DNA of 64,000 bases from Nannocystis exedens. Its GTDB lineage: Bacteria; Myxococcota_A; Polyangia; Nannocystales; Nannocystaceae. The stretch's first letter is position 1. Each line of letters begins with the position of its first letter. This document shows, in pieces, positions 35,339 to 42,623 of this stretch. Made by a program: the position numbers and the translations under genes. The notes beneath the pieces were generated by a model. That model was not told where the DNA came from. It ran no database searches and saw only the letters and a list, made by a program, of their open reading frames with translations. The DNA lies in assembly GCF_002343915.1 (NCBI RefSeq), contig NZ_NETK01000001.1, forward strand, positions 4,908,001 through 4,972,000, read 5' to 3'.

Positions 35339-37125
35339 GTCTTTCAGGACATGTCCTGAAGAACACGTTTCAACTCTTGATCGTCACCGGCGTCGTCCTC
35401 GTCGCTGCGCCCGCGTGGGCAGCCCCGTGGGAGGACGCGACGGCGATGACGATCGGGGCCACCGCCGAGTGGTCGAACAAGGTCGAGCTCGCCGACATCG
35501 ACGGTGACGGGCGGGTCGACGTCCTGTTCGCCAACGGGGCCGGCTACGCCTCGCCCGAGGCTCCCGAGCCGAACCGGGCCTTCCTCAACCAGGGCCCCGG
35601 CATGCCGTTCACCGATGTCAGCGAAGAGGTGTTCGGGCCCGAGCCCGACTTCACCCGCGCGATCAAGGTGCGCGACCTCGACGGCGACGGCAACGTCGAC
35701 CTGATCGTCGCCAACACCTTCGAGACCCAGAGCCGGCTCTACCTCGGCGACGGCGAGGGCGGCTTCACCGAGGCCAGCGACAACCTCCCGCAGGCGCCGC
35801 ACAGCTTCGGCGACGTCGAGCTCGGCGACGTCGACGGCGACGGCGACCTCGACGCCGTGCTCGCCGACTGGGGCCCCGGCGCCGCCAACCAGAGCTCGGG
35901 CGTCACGCGGCTGTGGCTCAACGACGGCGGTGTCTTCACCGACGTCACCGACACGAACATGCCCGACGCCCTGGTCGCCTGGTCGTGGGAGCTCGAGCTC
36001 GCCGACGTCGACAACGACCTCGACCTCGACGTGCTCGTCTCGTGCAAGTCCTGCAGCGGCTCGTACATGTTCGTCAACGACGGCGCCGGCGTGTTCACCG
36101 ACGCCTCGGACAAGCTGCCGCAGTACGCCAACAACTACGAGTTCGAGGCGATCGACCTGACCGGCGACGGCTACCTCGACCTGGTCACGATCAACGACGG
36201 GCCGATGGGCCGCGAGCACGTCTTCGTCAACGACGGCGCCGGCGGCTTCGTCGACGGCACCGCCGATCTCTGGCCCGACGCCGACAACATCCCCGGCGAC
36301 GACAACATGGTCGCCTTCCTCGACTACGAGAGCGACGGCGACCCCGACTTCGTGATCGCCGGCCTGTTCGGCAGCGACGACCGCCTGATGCTCAACAGCG
36401 GCGACGGCCACCTCGAGGTCGTCGACGCCTTCATGCCCGCCAACTCGCAGGGCACCCTCGGCATCGCCGTCGCCGACCTCGACGGCGACAAGAAGATCGA
36501 CGTCGTCCTCTCCGAGGGCGAGGCGCCGCAGAGCGCCGACCGCGTGTTCCTCGGCGTCGACGTCGCGGAAGACACCGCCGCCCCGAAGATCTCCCTCGTC
36601 ACCCTGGTCGACGGCAGCGTGGTCGCGCGGATCCACGACAACAAGACCCCCGTCATGCCGCACGACTTCCAGTCGGTCGTGCTGGTCGCCGGCGGCACCG
36701 AGGTCCCGATGCAGTGGTACGGCGAGGCGCTGTGGCGCGGCACCCCGCGCGAGGCGTTCGGCCAGCTGTGCGCCGTCGATGCCGCCGGCAACGAGACCTG
36801 CCAGATGTTCGGCGAGGACCCGGGCGAGACCGGCACCGACACCGACGGCACCACCACGAGCACCACCGAAGACCCGGACCCCACCACCACCACCACCGCG
36901 CCGACGACCGGCGGCGACCCGACCACCGGCCCTGGCCCCGGCCCGACCACCGGCGAGCCCGGCACCACCACCGACGCGACCACCGGCGACGACACCGCCA
37001 GCACCGGTGACACCGCCGGCACCGACGACGACGGCGGCTGCGGCTGCCGCCAGCAGTCCCCCGGCTCCGCCGGCCTGCTCAGCCTCGGCGTGCTCGCGCT
37101 CCTCCGGCCGCGCCGCCGCCGCTAG
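35308..37125 (+). CDS. secreted FG-GAP/VCBS-repeat protein with MYXO-CTERM-like tail
   Basis: About 605 residues from ATG 35308. A signal peptide (FQLLIVTGVVLVAAPAWA) precedes a seven-bladed propeller made of FG-GAP/VCBS repeats, each with a calcium-type DxDxDG loop: ADIDGDGRVDVLF, RDLDGDGNVDLIV, GDVDGDGDLDAVL, ADVDNDLDLDVLV. After about residue 505 comes a Thr/Gly/Pro-rich linker, then GGCGCRQQ, a hydrophobic stretch and an Arg cluster, as in the MYXO-CTERM sorting signal. Expected to be anchored on the outer surface. A dispersed repeat (CAGGACATGTCCTGAAGAACA) lies inside the first 20 codons, so the true start could be later. Start context is weak. Confidence 0.82.
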   Translation: MCRTRNCARVSLSGHVLKNTFQLLIVTGVVLVAAPAWAAPWEDATAMTIGATAEWSNKVELADIDGDGRVDVLFANGAGYASPEAPEPNRAFLNQGPGMPFTDVSEEVFGPEPDFTRAIKVRDLDGDGNVDLIVANTFETQSRLYLGDGEGGFTEASDNLPQAPHSFGDVELGDVDGDGDLDAVLADWGPGAANQSSGVTRLWLNDGGVFTDVTDTNMPDALVAWSWELELADVDNDLDLDVLVSCKSCSGSYMFVNDGAGVFTDASDKLPQYANNYEFEAIDLTGDGYLDLVTINDGPMGREHVFVNDGAGGFVDGTADLWPDADNIPGDDNMVAFLDYESDGDPDFVIAGLFGSDDRLMLNSGDGHLEVVDAFMPANSQGTLGIAVADLDGDKKIDVVLSEGEAPQSADRVFLGVDVAEDTAAPKISLVTLVDGSVVARIHDNKTPVMPHDFQSVVLVAGGTEVPMQWYGEALWRGTPREAFGQLCAVDAAGNETCQMFGEDPGETGTDTDGTTTSTTEDPDPTTTTTAPTTGGDPTTGPGPGPTTGEPGTTTDATTGDDTASTGDTAGTDDDGGCGCRQQSPGSAGLLSLGVLALLRPRRRR

Positions 37126-37632
37126 ACCCGCTGCTGTCCCGGAGGGCATGTCCCCCCGGACAGCCGGAGCTGGCCCGCAGGGCATGCCCTCCAGGGCATG
37201 CTCCTTCGGCCACCCGCGCCGCCTCGCGCCGGGCCTCGAAGCGTCCGCCGTCCCGGGTCCGAGCGCGCGGCCTGTCCCTCCGGACACATCACCCCCGCCC
37301 CTTCGCTGTCGCGCCCGAGGGGGGCCGCGTCGCACCTGGCCCTCCCGTCACACGAGCCGGGCAGCCTTCGCCGTCGCCCGGAGCCGCTCGACGCGCCGCA
37401 CCTGTCCCTCGGGACACGCCTGCCCTCCGCGGAGGAGTCCTCGCCGCGCGCGCCCCCGTGTACGGCGAGCTCGACCGTGGCCCTTTCGCCGAGCGAGCCA
37501 CCGCCCGCTCCCTGCATTGCAACCGCCCGAAGAACGGCGCGTGATCCGCGGGCTCGCGGGCGGCGATCCTTCTTTCACGCAGCTCGACAGTCGGACGACC
37601 CGGAGGGTCGCGGGGCCGGATGGCCCCGCAGA
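37126..37632. other. intergenic with repeats between VCBS gene and tRNA-Arg
   Basis: About 500 bases, no credible gene. The left part is the repeat cluster listed separately; further copies include CCTGTCCCTCCGGACAC near 37271-37287 and CCTGTCCCTCGGGACACG near 37401-37418. Confidence 0.55.
37132..37206. repeat. cluster of dispersed GC-rich hairpin repeats
   Basis: Starting seven bases after the VCBS stop: GCTGTCC...GGACAGC arms enclosing GGGCATGTCCCC, then GGGCATGCCC and GGGCATGC copies. This is a GC-shifted version of the ACATGTCC family (CATG core kept, flanks changed to GGG/CCC). Confidence 0.7.
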
Positions 37633-37709
37633 TGGTGCGCTCGGCAGGATTCGAACCTGCGGCCCTCGGGTTCGAAGCCCGATGCTCTATCCAGCTGAGC
37701 TACGAACGC
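37633..37709 (-). tRNA. tRNA-Arg (TCG)
   Basis: Read on the minus strand: acceptor GCGTTCG pairs with CGAGCGC (one wobble), D arm AGCTCAGCTGGATAGAGCA, anticodon stem TCGGG/CCCGA with loop CTTCGAA (anticodon TCG), T arm GCAGG-TTCGAAT-CCTGC, discriminator A, encoded CCA. It reads codon CGA. Confidence 0.95.
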
Positions 37710-37841
37710 AGCGGGGCCAGGATACCCGAACTCGCGCCCGGCGAAAAGCGCACGCACGACGCGCCGTGCATGGGCCATGCCGCCCTTTTATACTGGACGG
37801 ACGAACTGACCGCCGGCCTCAGGCCCCTCCCAGGAGCACCC

Positions 37842-39695
37842 ATGCGTCTCGTCTCGGCCCTCTCGCGTCACCGCACCCTCCTTTCGGCCTCAGGCCTCGC
37901 CGCCGCCAGCGTCTGGCTGGCCGCCGAGCACCGCTCCACCGACGACGGCGTGCGGGCCGCGGACATCACGCCCGTCTCCGTCGCCGACCTCGACCTCGGC
38001 GAGACTACCGGCGCCTTGCTGCTCGACCTCGTCGAACCCGAGGACGGCGAGGGCGGCAGCGAGGCCGAGCTGCGCGCGCTGCTCGACGACCTCGGCCTCG
38101 CCTGGGAGCCGGCCGGCTTCTACAGCGAGGGCGAGCACCTCTTCCGCGTCGTCGGCGAGCCCGAGCAGCTGGCCGAGCTGCAAACCACGCTCGCGAGCAA
38201 CCCGCTGGTCGAGGTCGTCGAGCCCGAGCTCGTCTACTCGCTCGTCGGCGACGTCGGCATCGAACCCGCCGACGAGGTCGAGCCGAGCAAGGAGCGCCGG
38301 CCCCGCTTCGAGCCCGACGACCCGATGTACGCCCGTCAGTGGCACATGCAGATGATCCACACGCCCGAAGCGTGGGGCATCACCAAGGGCGAGGGCGTGA
38401 TCGTCGCCGTCATCGACACCGGCGTCGCCTGGAAGGACCTGCCCGGCGTCGCCAAGCAGGCCCCCGACCTCGCAGGCACCGCCTTCACCAACGGCGTCAG
38501 CTTCGTCCCCAACTCGATCGCCGACGGCCTCGACGACCACCTCCACGGCACCCACGTCGCCGGCACGATCGCCCAGACCACCCACAACGCGCTCGGCGTC
38601 ACCGGCGTCGCCTTCAAGAGCACGATCATGCCGCTCAAGGTGCTGTCGGGCGACGGCCGCGGGCAGATCCCCTGGATCGCCAACGCCATCCGCTACGCCG
38701 CCGACCACGGCGCCCAGGTGATCAACATGAGCCTCGGCGGGCCGATGCCGTCGAGCGTGCTCGCCAAGGCGATCGACTACGCCAACAGCAAGGGCGTCAC
38801 CGTCGTCTGCGCCGCCGGCAACGAGAGCCGCGGCCGCGTCGGCTGGCCGGCCTCCAACAACGGCTCGGTCGCGGTCGCGGCCGTCGACGCGATGGGCGTG
38901 CGCACCTGGTACTCGAATTGGGGCAAGGACCTCGACGTCTCGGCGCCCGGCGGCGATACCCGCGTCGACAAGAACGGCGACGGCTACCCCGACGGCGTCC
39001 TTCAGAACACGATCCTCCTGCAGGACCCGCTGAAGAACGACTACATGTGGCTGCAGGGCACCTCGATGGCCTCGCCGCACGCCGCCGGCGTCGCCGCGCT
39101 GGTCGTGTCGCGCGGCGTCAACAACCCGCCCGAGGTCGAGCGGATCTTGAAGAAGACCGCGAAGCACCCCAACAACATCGAGTGGGACAAAGAGTACGGC
39201 GCCGGCATCATCGACGCCGTGGCCGCCGTCGACGCCGCGATCGAGAGCTACCAGGTCGAGCGCGGCGGCCTGCTCGGCCTGCTCGGGCTCGGCGGCCTCG
39301 CCGGCCTCGGGGTCGCCGGCCTGGCGAGTCGGCGCGCCCGCGTGGCTGCCTTTGCGAGCATGTTCCTCGGGGCAGGTCTCGCCGCTGGCGCGTTCGGCCT
39401 GGCGCCGATCGCCTACGCCGCGGCCGACCTCGCGGGCGCCACCGCCATCGGCTCGCCGCTCTTCCTGTCGGCGCTGCTGCCCTTGCTCGCCACCCTGCTG
39501 CTCGTCGGCTTCCGCCCGCTCCGCGGCGTCCTCGTCGGCCTCAACCTCGGCTACGCCGCGCTGCTCCTCCACGGCGCGATCGTCCTGCCGACGCTGCTCA
39601 ACGGCCTCCCCGGCGGCCCGACCATCGACCGCCTGTGGCTCGCCGCGCACGCCCTCGTGGCCCTCGCCCTCGCCCGCCGCGTCTCGCGGATGTGA
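37842..39695 (+). CDS. subtilisin-like S8 serine protease with C-terminal membrane region
   Basis: 617 residues from ATG 37842, with CCAGGAGCACCC as a good ribosome site. An N-terminal signal/anchor (LSASGLAAASVWLAAEH) is followed by an inhibitor-like propeptide (EHLFRVVGEPEQLAELQTTL) and the S8 catalytic domain. The triad is intact: Asp in VIDTGV (about 191), His in HGTHVAGTI (about 235), Ser in GTSMASPHAAG (about 408); oxyanion Asn is in CAAGNES. After the protease domain (about 470) come four or so hydrophobic helices (SMFLGAGLAAGAFGLAPIAY, LFLSALLPLLATLLLVGF, LNLGYAALLLHGAIVLP), so the enzyme is probably tethered at its C-terminus. A strong hairpin follows the stop. Confidence 0.93.
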   Translation: MRLVSALSRHRTLLSASGLAAASVWLAAEHRSTDDGVRAADITPVSVADLDLGETTGALLLDLVEPEDGEGGSEAELRALLDDLGLAWEPAGFYSEGEHLFRVVGEPEQLAELQTTLASNPLVEVVEPELVYSLVGDVGIEPADEVEPSKERRPRFEPDDPMYARQWHMQMIHTPEAWGITKGEGVIVAVIDTGVAWKDLPGVAKQAPDLAGTAFTNGVSFVPNSIADGLDDHLHGTHVAGTIAQTTHNALGVTGVAFKSTIMPLKVLSGDGRGQIPWIANAIRYAADHGAQVINMSLGGPMPSSVLAKAIDYANSKGVTVVCAAGNESRGRVGWPASNNGSVAVAAVDAMGVRTWYSNWGKDLDVSAPGGDTRVDKNGDGYPDGVLQNTILLQDPLKNDYMWLQGTSMASPHAAGVAALVVSRGVNNPPEVERILKKTAKHPNNIEWDKEYGAGIIDAVAAVDAAIESYQVERGGLLGLLGLGGLAGLGVAGLASRRARVAAFASMFLGAGLAAGAFGLAPIAYAAADLAGATAIGSPLFLSALLPLLATLLLVGFRPLRGVLVGLNLGYAALLLHGAIVLPTLLNGLPGGPTIDRLWLAAHALVALALARRVSRM

Positions 39696-39712
39696 GCCGC
39701 AGCGCGTCCCTC

Positions 39713-39754
39713 GAAGCCCGCGCCCGCCCTCGCGCCGGGCGCGGGCTTCGCCGT
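39713..39754 (+). terminator. strong hairpin terminator of the subtilase gene
   Basis: GAAGCCCGCGCCCG (39713-39726), 9-base loop, CGGGCGCGGGCTTC (39736-39749): a perfect 14-bp stem, 17 bases after the stop, followed by GCCGTTT. Confidence 0.8.
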
Positions 39755-39758
39755 TTGC

Positions 39759-40260
39759 ATCGTCACCGAGCCGATGCGCGAGACGAGCGCCACATCGTGT
39801 CACGCACCCCCTCGTGTCGAGCGCTGCATGGCGATCGCACCATCCCCGAGGTCGTTGCGCGTCACCTGTCTTGTGTGACGCGCACCGCATCGTCACCGAG
39901 TCCATGCGCCCCGCGCATCTCGTGCCGACCACCGCGCCCGCCTTCGCGCACGCGCCGGCGTCGCCAGCCCATCCCATCGTCACCGCGTCGATCCGCCCCA
40001 CGCATCTCGTGACGAGCACCGCTTTGTGATGCACATGCCGCTCCCCGCATCACTCGAGGCGACGTCAGCGCTTCGCGCTGAAGATGACGCTCCCCGCATC
40101 ACTCGCCCTCACGCGCGCTGCGTGATGCTCATGATGCTCGCCGTCACTCGACCCGCACGAGCCGCACCGCTTCGTGCTGCGCAGGGCGCTCCCCGCAGCA
40201 GTGCACGCGTCACGAGCCGCACCACTCCGTGCTGCACATGACGCTCCCCTCGTCGCGCGA
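39759..40260. repeat. degenerate repeat array in gene-free DNA
   Basis: A phrase close to CATCGTCACCGAGTCCATGC recurs at about 39759, 39888 and 39974; the latter two copies continue as CGCCCC(G/A)CGCATCTCGTG and end in CGA...CACCGC. Further right, GACGCTCCCCGCATCACTCG-like and CACGAGCCGCACC-like units alternate up to 40260. No gene is supported. The units are short (about 40-90 bases) and diverged. Confidence 0.6.
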
Positions 40261-40461
40261 GCACGTCCCCGCGCAGGCTCACGGCCGCCCGCTCCCCGCT
40301 CCTCGATCTCCCGCCCCGCCCCTGGCGTGAGCCAGGATCGCGGCCTCGCGGGCGGACTCGTCCGCCCGTCCAGGGACCCGCCGCGGGCTTCAATTCACCG
40401 GAGCGCGCCCCCCGCACTCCGCGTCCGGCAGGCGCGCCAGCCGCGCGAGCGGAATCAATCC

Positions 40462-40476
40462 TGAAAATCACTTTCA
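40462..40476. promoter_or_regulatory. Fur-box-like palindrome upstream of bfd-bfr
   Basis: TGAAAATCACTTTCA: a 7-1-7 inverted repeat with a single mismatch, close to the Fur consensus TGATAATnATTATCA. It lies about 100 bases before the bfd ATG in an A/T-rich patch unlike the surrounding DNA. Confidence 0.65.
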
Positions 40477-40524
40477 AACTCCTTGCGATCCGGCGGCGAG
40501 GTGGGCATTTTGAGGGTGTCGTTC

Positions 40525-40539
40525 TGACAATGAATTTCA
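40525..40539. promoter_or_regulatory. second Fur-box-like site upstream of bfd
   Basis: TGACAATGAATTTCA, a looser 7-1-7 match, 35 bases before the bfd start and 63 bases (about six helical turns) from the first site. Two sites before iron-storage genes suggest iron-dependent control by Fur or a Fur-like protein. Confidence 0.5.
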
Positions 40540-40573
40540 ACGACATCGTCAGGACCAGGACGCGTACGCCATC

Positions 40574-40786
40574 ATGATCGTCTGTCTGTGCAAAGGTGTT
40601 TCGTGTCGCACGATCCTCGCGGAGGCTCGCCGAGGGGCCTGCACGCTGAAGCAGATCCGGCAGACCTGTCAGGCGGGCACGGGCTGCGGCGCGTGCGTCC
40701 AGCAGATCCGGCAGCTCCTCGAGAGCGCCGCGCCGGCGCGGCACGAGCATCACAGCGGCAGCGTCGGCGGTGGCGAAGCGACCTGA
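40574..40786 (+). CDS. bfd: bacterioferritin-associated ferredoxin-like [2Fe-2S] protein
   Basis: 70 residues. The BFD-like fold has four Cys in the pattern MIVCLCKGVS ... TCQAGTGCGACVQQI (CxC and CxxxxCxxC), which bind a [2Fe-2S] cluster. In model systems Bfd reduces the ferric core of bacterioferritin to release iron. The His-containing C-terminal tail is not conserved. It sits 84 bases upstream of the bacterioferritin gene and behind two Fur-box-like sites, so the pair probably forms an iron-regulated operon. Confidence 0.9.
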   Translation: MIVCLCKGVSCRTILAEARRGACTLKQIRQTCQAGTGCGACVQQIRQLLESAAPARHEHHSGSVGGGEAT

Positions 40787-40870
40787 GGCGCCGCGCCGAA
40801 GTTGAAGGTCTTTTTCACCGCGGCGCTGCGGTCGGCGGCTCGCGTGGGGCCGTGCTAGCGTGCGCCCACG

Positions 40871-41335
40871 ATGAAGGGCAACGACAAGATCCTCAACGCG
40901 CTCAACGAGGTGCTGACCGCCGAGCTGACGGCGATCAACCAGTACTTCATCCACGCCAAGATGTGTAAGAACTGGGGCTACAACAAGATCGCCCACAAGG
41001 TTCGCGCCGAGTCGATCGACGAGATGAAGCACGCCGACGACCTCATCGAGCGGATCCTGTTCCTCGAGGGGATCCCCAACGTTCAGCGCTACAACAAGGT
41101 CAACGTCGGCGAGTCGGTGAAGGAGCAGTTCGAGCTCGACCTCAAGCTCGAGTACGACGCCGTCCAGCGCTTCAACACCTGCATCGCCCTGTGCCGCGAC
41201 CTCGGCGACAACGCCACCCGTGAGATGCTCGAGCGCATGCTCGTCTCCGAGGAAGAGCACGTCGACTGGCTCGAGACCCAGCTCGGCCTCATCCAGGCGC
41301 TCGGCGAGCCGATGTACTGCGCGCAGCAGCTGTGA
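40871..41335 (+). CDS. bfr: bacterioferritin
   Basis: 154 residues, the usual length. Di-iron ferroxidase ligands are visible: Glu in LTAELTAINQYF, Glu and His in DEMKHADDLIE, Glu in LEYDAVQ, and Glu/His in SEEEHVDWLE. The haem-ligand Met is the one in DEMKHA. It forms 24-subunit shells that oxidise and store iron. Downstream of bfd with the Fur-like operators, and followed by a strong hairpin of the dispersed family. Confidence 0.96.
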   Translation: MKGNDKILNALNEVLTAELTAINQYFIHAKMCKNWGYNKIAHKVRAESIDEMKHADDLIERILFLEGIPNVQRYNKVNVGESVKEQFELDLKLEYDAVQRFNTCIALCRDLGDNATREMLERMLVSEEEHVDWLETQLGLIQALGEPMYCAQQL

Positions 41336-41358
41336 CCGCCGGGCGCGTTCGCAGCATC

Positions 41359-41388
41359 CGGGCGGCTGTCTTCAAGGACAGCCGCCCG
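41359..41388 (+). terminator. strong hairpin after bfr (dispersed-repeat member)
   Basis: CGGGCGGCTGTC (41359-41370), loop TTCAAG, GACAGCCGCCCG (41377-41388): a perfect 12-bp stem, 23 bases after the bfr stop. The inner part is the CTGTC..GACAG repeat extended by matching flanks. No T-run. Confidence 0.7.
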
Positions 41389-41689
41389 AGGTGCTCGACG
41401 CGGAGCCGTCGCCGCTCCAGAGCCCTCCGTGGGCGACCTCGTCACAATGCACCGCAGCTGTCCTTGAGGACAGGCAAATAGGAACGACGAGTGGAAGCGA
41501 GCGCCGCTGCCTCGGAGGCCCTCACTTCTTCGTGCCGGGCGCCTCGAGCCTCCGCAGCAGACCCGTCCGCTCGGACGGCCCCTCTCGCGCAGCGCGCCGC
41601 CGCACACCTGTCTTCGCGGCCAGCCCTCACGTCTTCGTGCCGGGCACTTCACGTCACCCGGGCGGCAGATCTGTCCCCGCGGACAGCCC
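41389..41689. other. intergenic with further hairpin repeats
   Basis: About 300 bases between convergent genes. It holds CTGTCC-TTGA-GGACAG (41458-41473) and imperfect copies near 41607-41625 (CCTGTCTTCGCGGCCAG) and 41670-41686 (CTGTCCCCGCGGACAG). No gene is supported. Confidence 0.6.
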
Positions 41690-42598
41690 TCACTTCTTCG
41701 CGTCGGGCGCCTTCGCCTCCGCTTTCGCGTCGGCCTTCGCGTCCCCCGGCGCCTGCGCGTCCCCCGGCGCCTTCGCGTCCCCCGGCGCCTTCGCGTCCCC
41801 CGGCGGCTCGGAGCCCGGGATGGCGAACTTCGTCTCGTCGACCGGCACGTTGAGCTCGAGCTTGGTCGTCGTCGTCTTGAGCTTCTGCAGCTTCATGTCG
41901 GCGACCTGTTCGAACGCGAACCACACCCCGTCTTGCTGGCGGTAGTCCGACAGCGTGACCTCGACGGGGATCTCGCCCATCGAGCTGAACTGCTTGAGCC
42001 GCTGCGACACGACCCGGTGGTCGCCGAGGTCGATGCGCAGCGTCACCGAGTTGCCTGACTTGCTGGCGGTGAGCGTGACCTCGGCGAACTTCTTGCCGCC
42101 GACCTCCTCGACCTTGGTCGTCTCGGCCTTGTCGAAGAAGCGCTTCCAGTCGTGGGCGATGTTCAGCGACGTGCCCATCTCGGCCATCGCCGCTTCCTTG
42201 CCGGACAGCTCCCGCAGCCCCTGGATCGGGTCGAGCGTCCACAGCTTGCCGGCCTTGCCGCCGCCGGTGCTCACGCCCACGCCCGGCAGCGTGATCTCGA
42301 GATAAAAATCGTCGCCCTTCGACCAGGTCTTGCCGGCGCCGGAGATCCCCGCGCCGAGGATCTCGACCTGCATCTCCTGATAGAAACTCTTGATCGCGTC
42401 GAGCTTGGCCGCGCCGCCGCTCGCCTCGACCACCTTCGCCAGCAGCTCCGCCGCGTCCGGCAAGGCGTTCGCCGCCTCGGCCGGCTTGGCCTCGGTCGCC
42501 GGCGTCGCCTTGGTCGCCTCGGCCTTCTTCGCCTCGCCGCCGTCGCACCCGCCGAGAGCCATCAGGGCGGTCAGACACAGGACTTGTAGCCGTCGCAT
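41690..42598 (-). CDS. LolA-like lipoprotein
   Basis: 302 residues from ATG 42598, with AAGGAGCTACCCGC as a strong ribosome site. Lipoprotein signal RRLQVLCLTALMALGGC (lipobox LGGC). The body has a LolA/DUF4292-like fold: ASGGAAKLDAIKSFYQEMQ, WSKGDDFYLEITLPG, LWTLDPIQGLRELSG, then paired beta strands (IPVEVTLSDYRQQDGVWFAF). Such proteins handle lipids or lipoproteins in the periplasm. The C-terminus is a GDAKAPGDAKAPGDAQ repeat tail encoded by an 18-bp tandem repeat. Third gene of a minus-strand unit led by the Crp/Fnr gene; 25 bases separate it from the S41 gene, and a dispersed repeat fills that gap. Confidence 0.8.
   Translation of the reverse strand: MRRLQVLCLTALMALGGCDGGEAKKAEATKATPATEAKPAEAANALPDAAELLAKVVEASGGAAKLDAIKSFYQEMQVEILGAGISGAGKTWSKGDDFYLEITLPGVGVSTGGGKAGKLWTLDPIQGLRELSGKEAAMAEMGTSLNIAHDWKRFFDKAETTKVEEVGGKKFAEVTLTASKSGNSVTLRIDLGDHRVVSQRLKQFSSMGEIPVEVTLSDYRQQDGVWFAFEQVADMKLQKLKTTTTKLELNVPVDETKFAIPGSEPPGDAKAPGDAKAPGDAQAPGDAKADAKAEAKAPDAKK
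41739..41810 (-). repeat. 18-bp tandem repeat in the lipoprotein C-terminus
   Basis: The unit GCGTCCCCCGGCGCCTTC recurs at 41739, 41757, 41775 and 41793 with one- or two-base changes (period 18, in frame), encoding GDAKAP units of a flexible tail. Copy number is likely to vary by slippage. Confidence 0.85.
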
Positions 42599-42623
42599 GC
42601 GGGTAGCTCCTTGGGACATGTTC

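Noticed and set aside
36779..40012. 1077-residue plus-strand frame spanning the VCBS tail, tRNA-Arg and subtilase
   Set aside because: It runs through a tRNA and two real genes in another frame; Arg/Pro-rich shadow.
39759..40260. Possible CRISPR or attachment-site array
   Set aside because: Repeats are diverged and irregular, with no spacers of constant length and no integrase gene.
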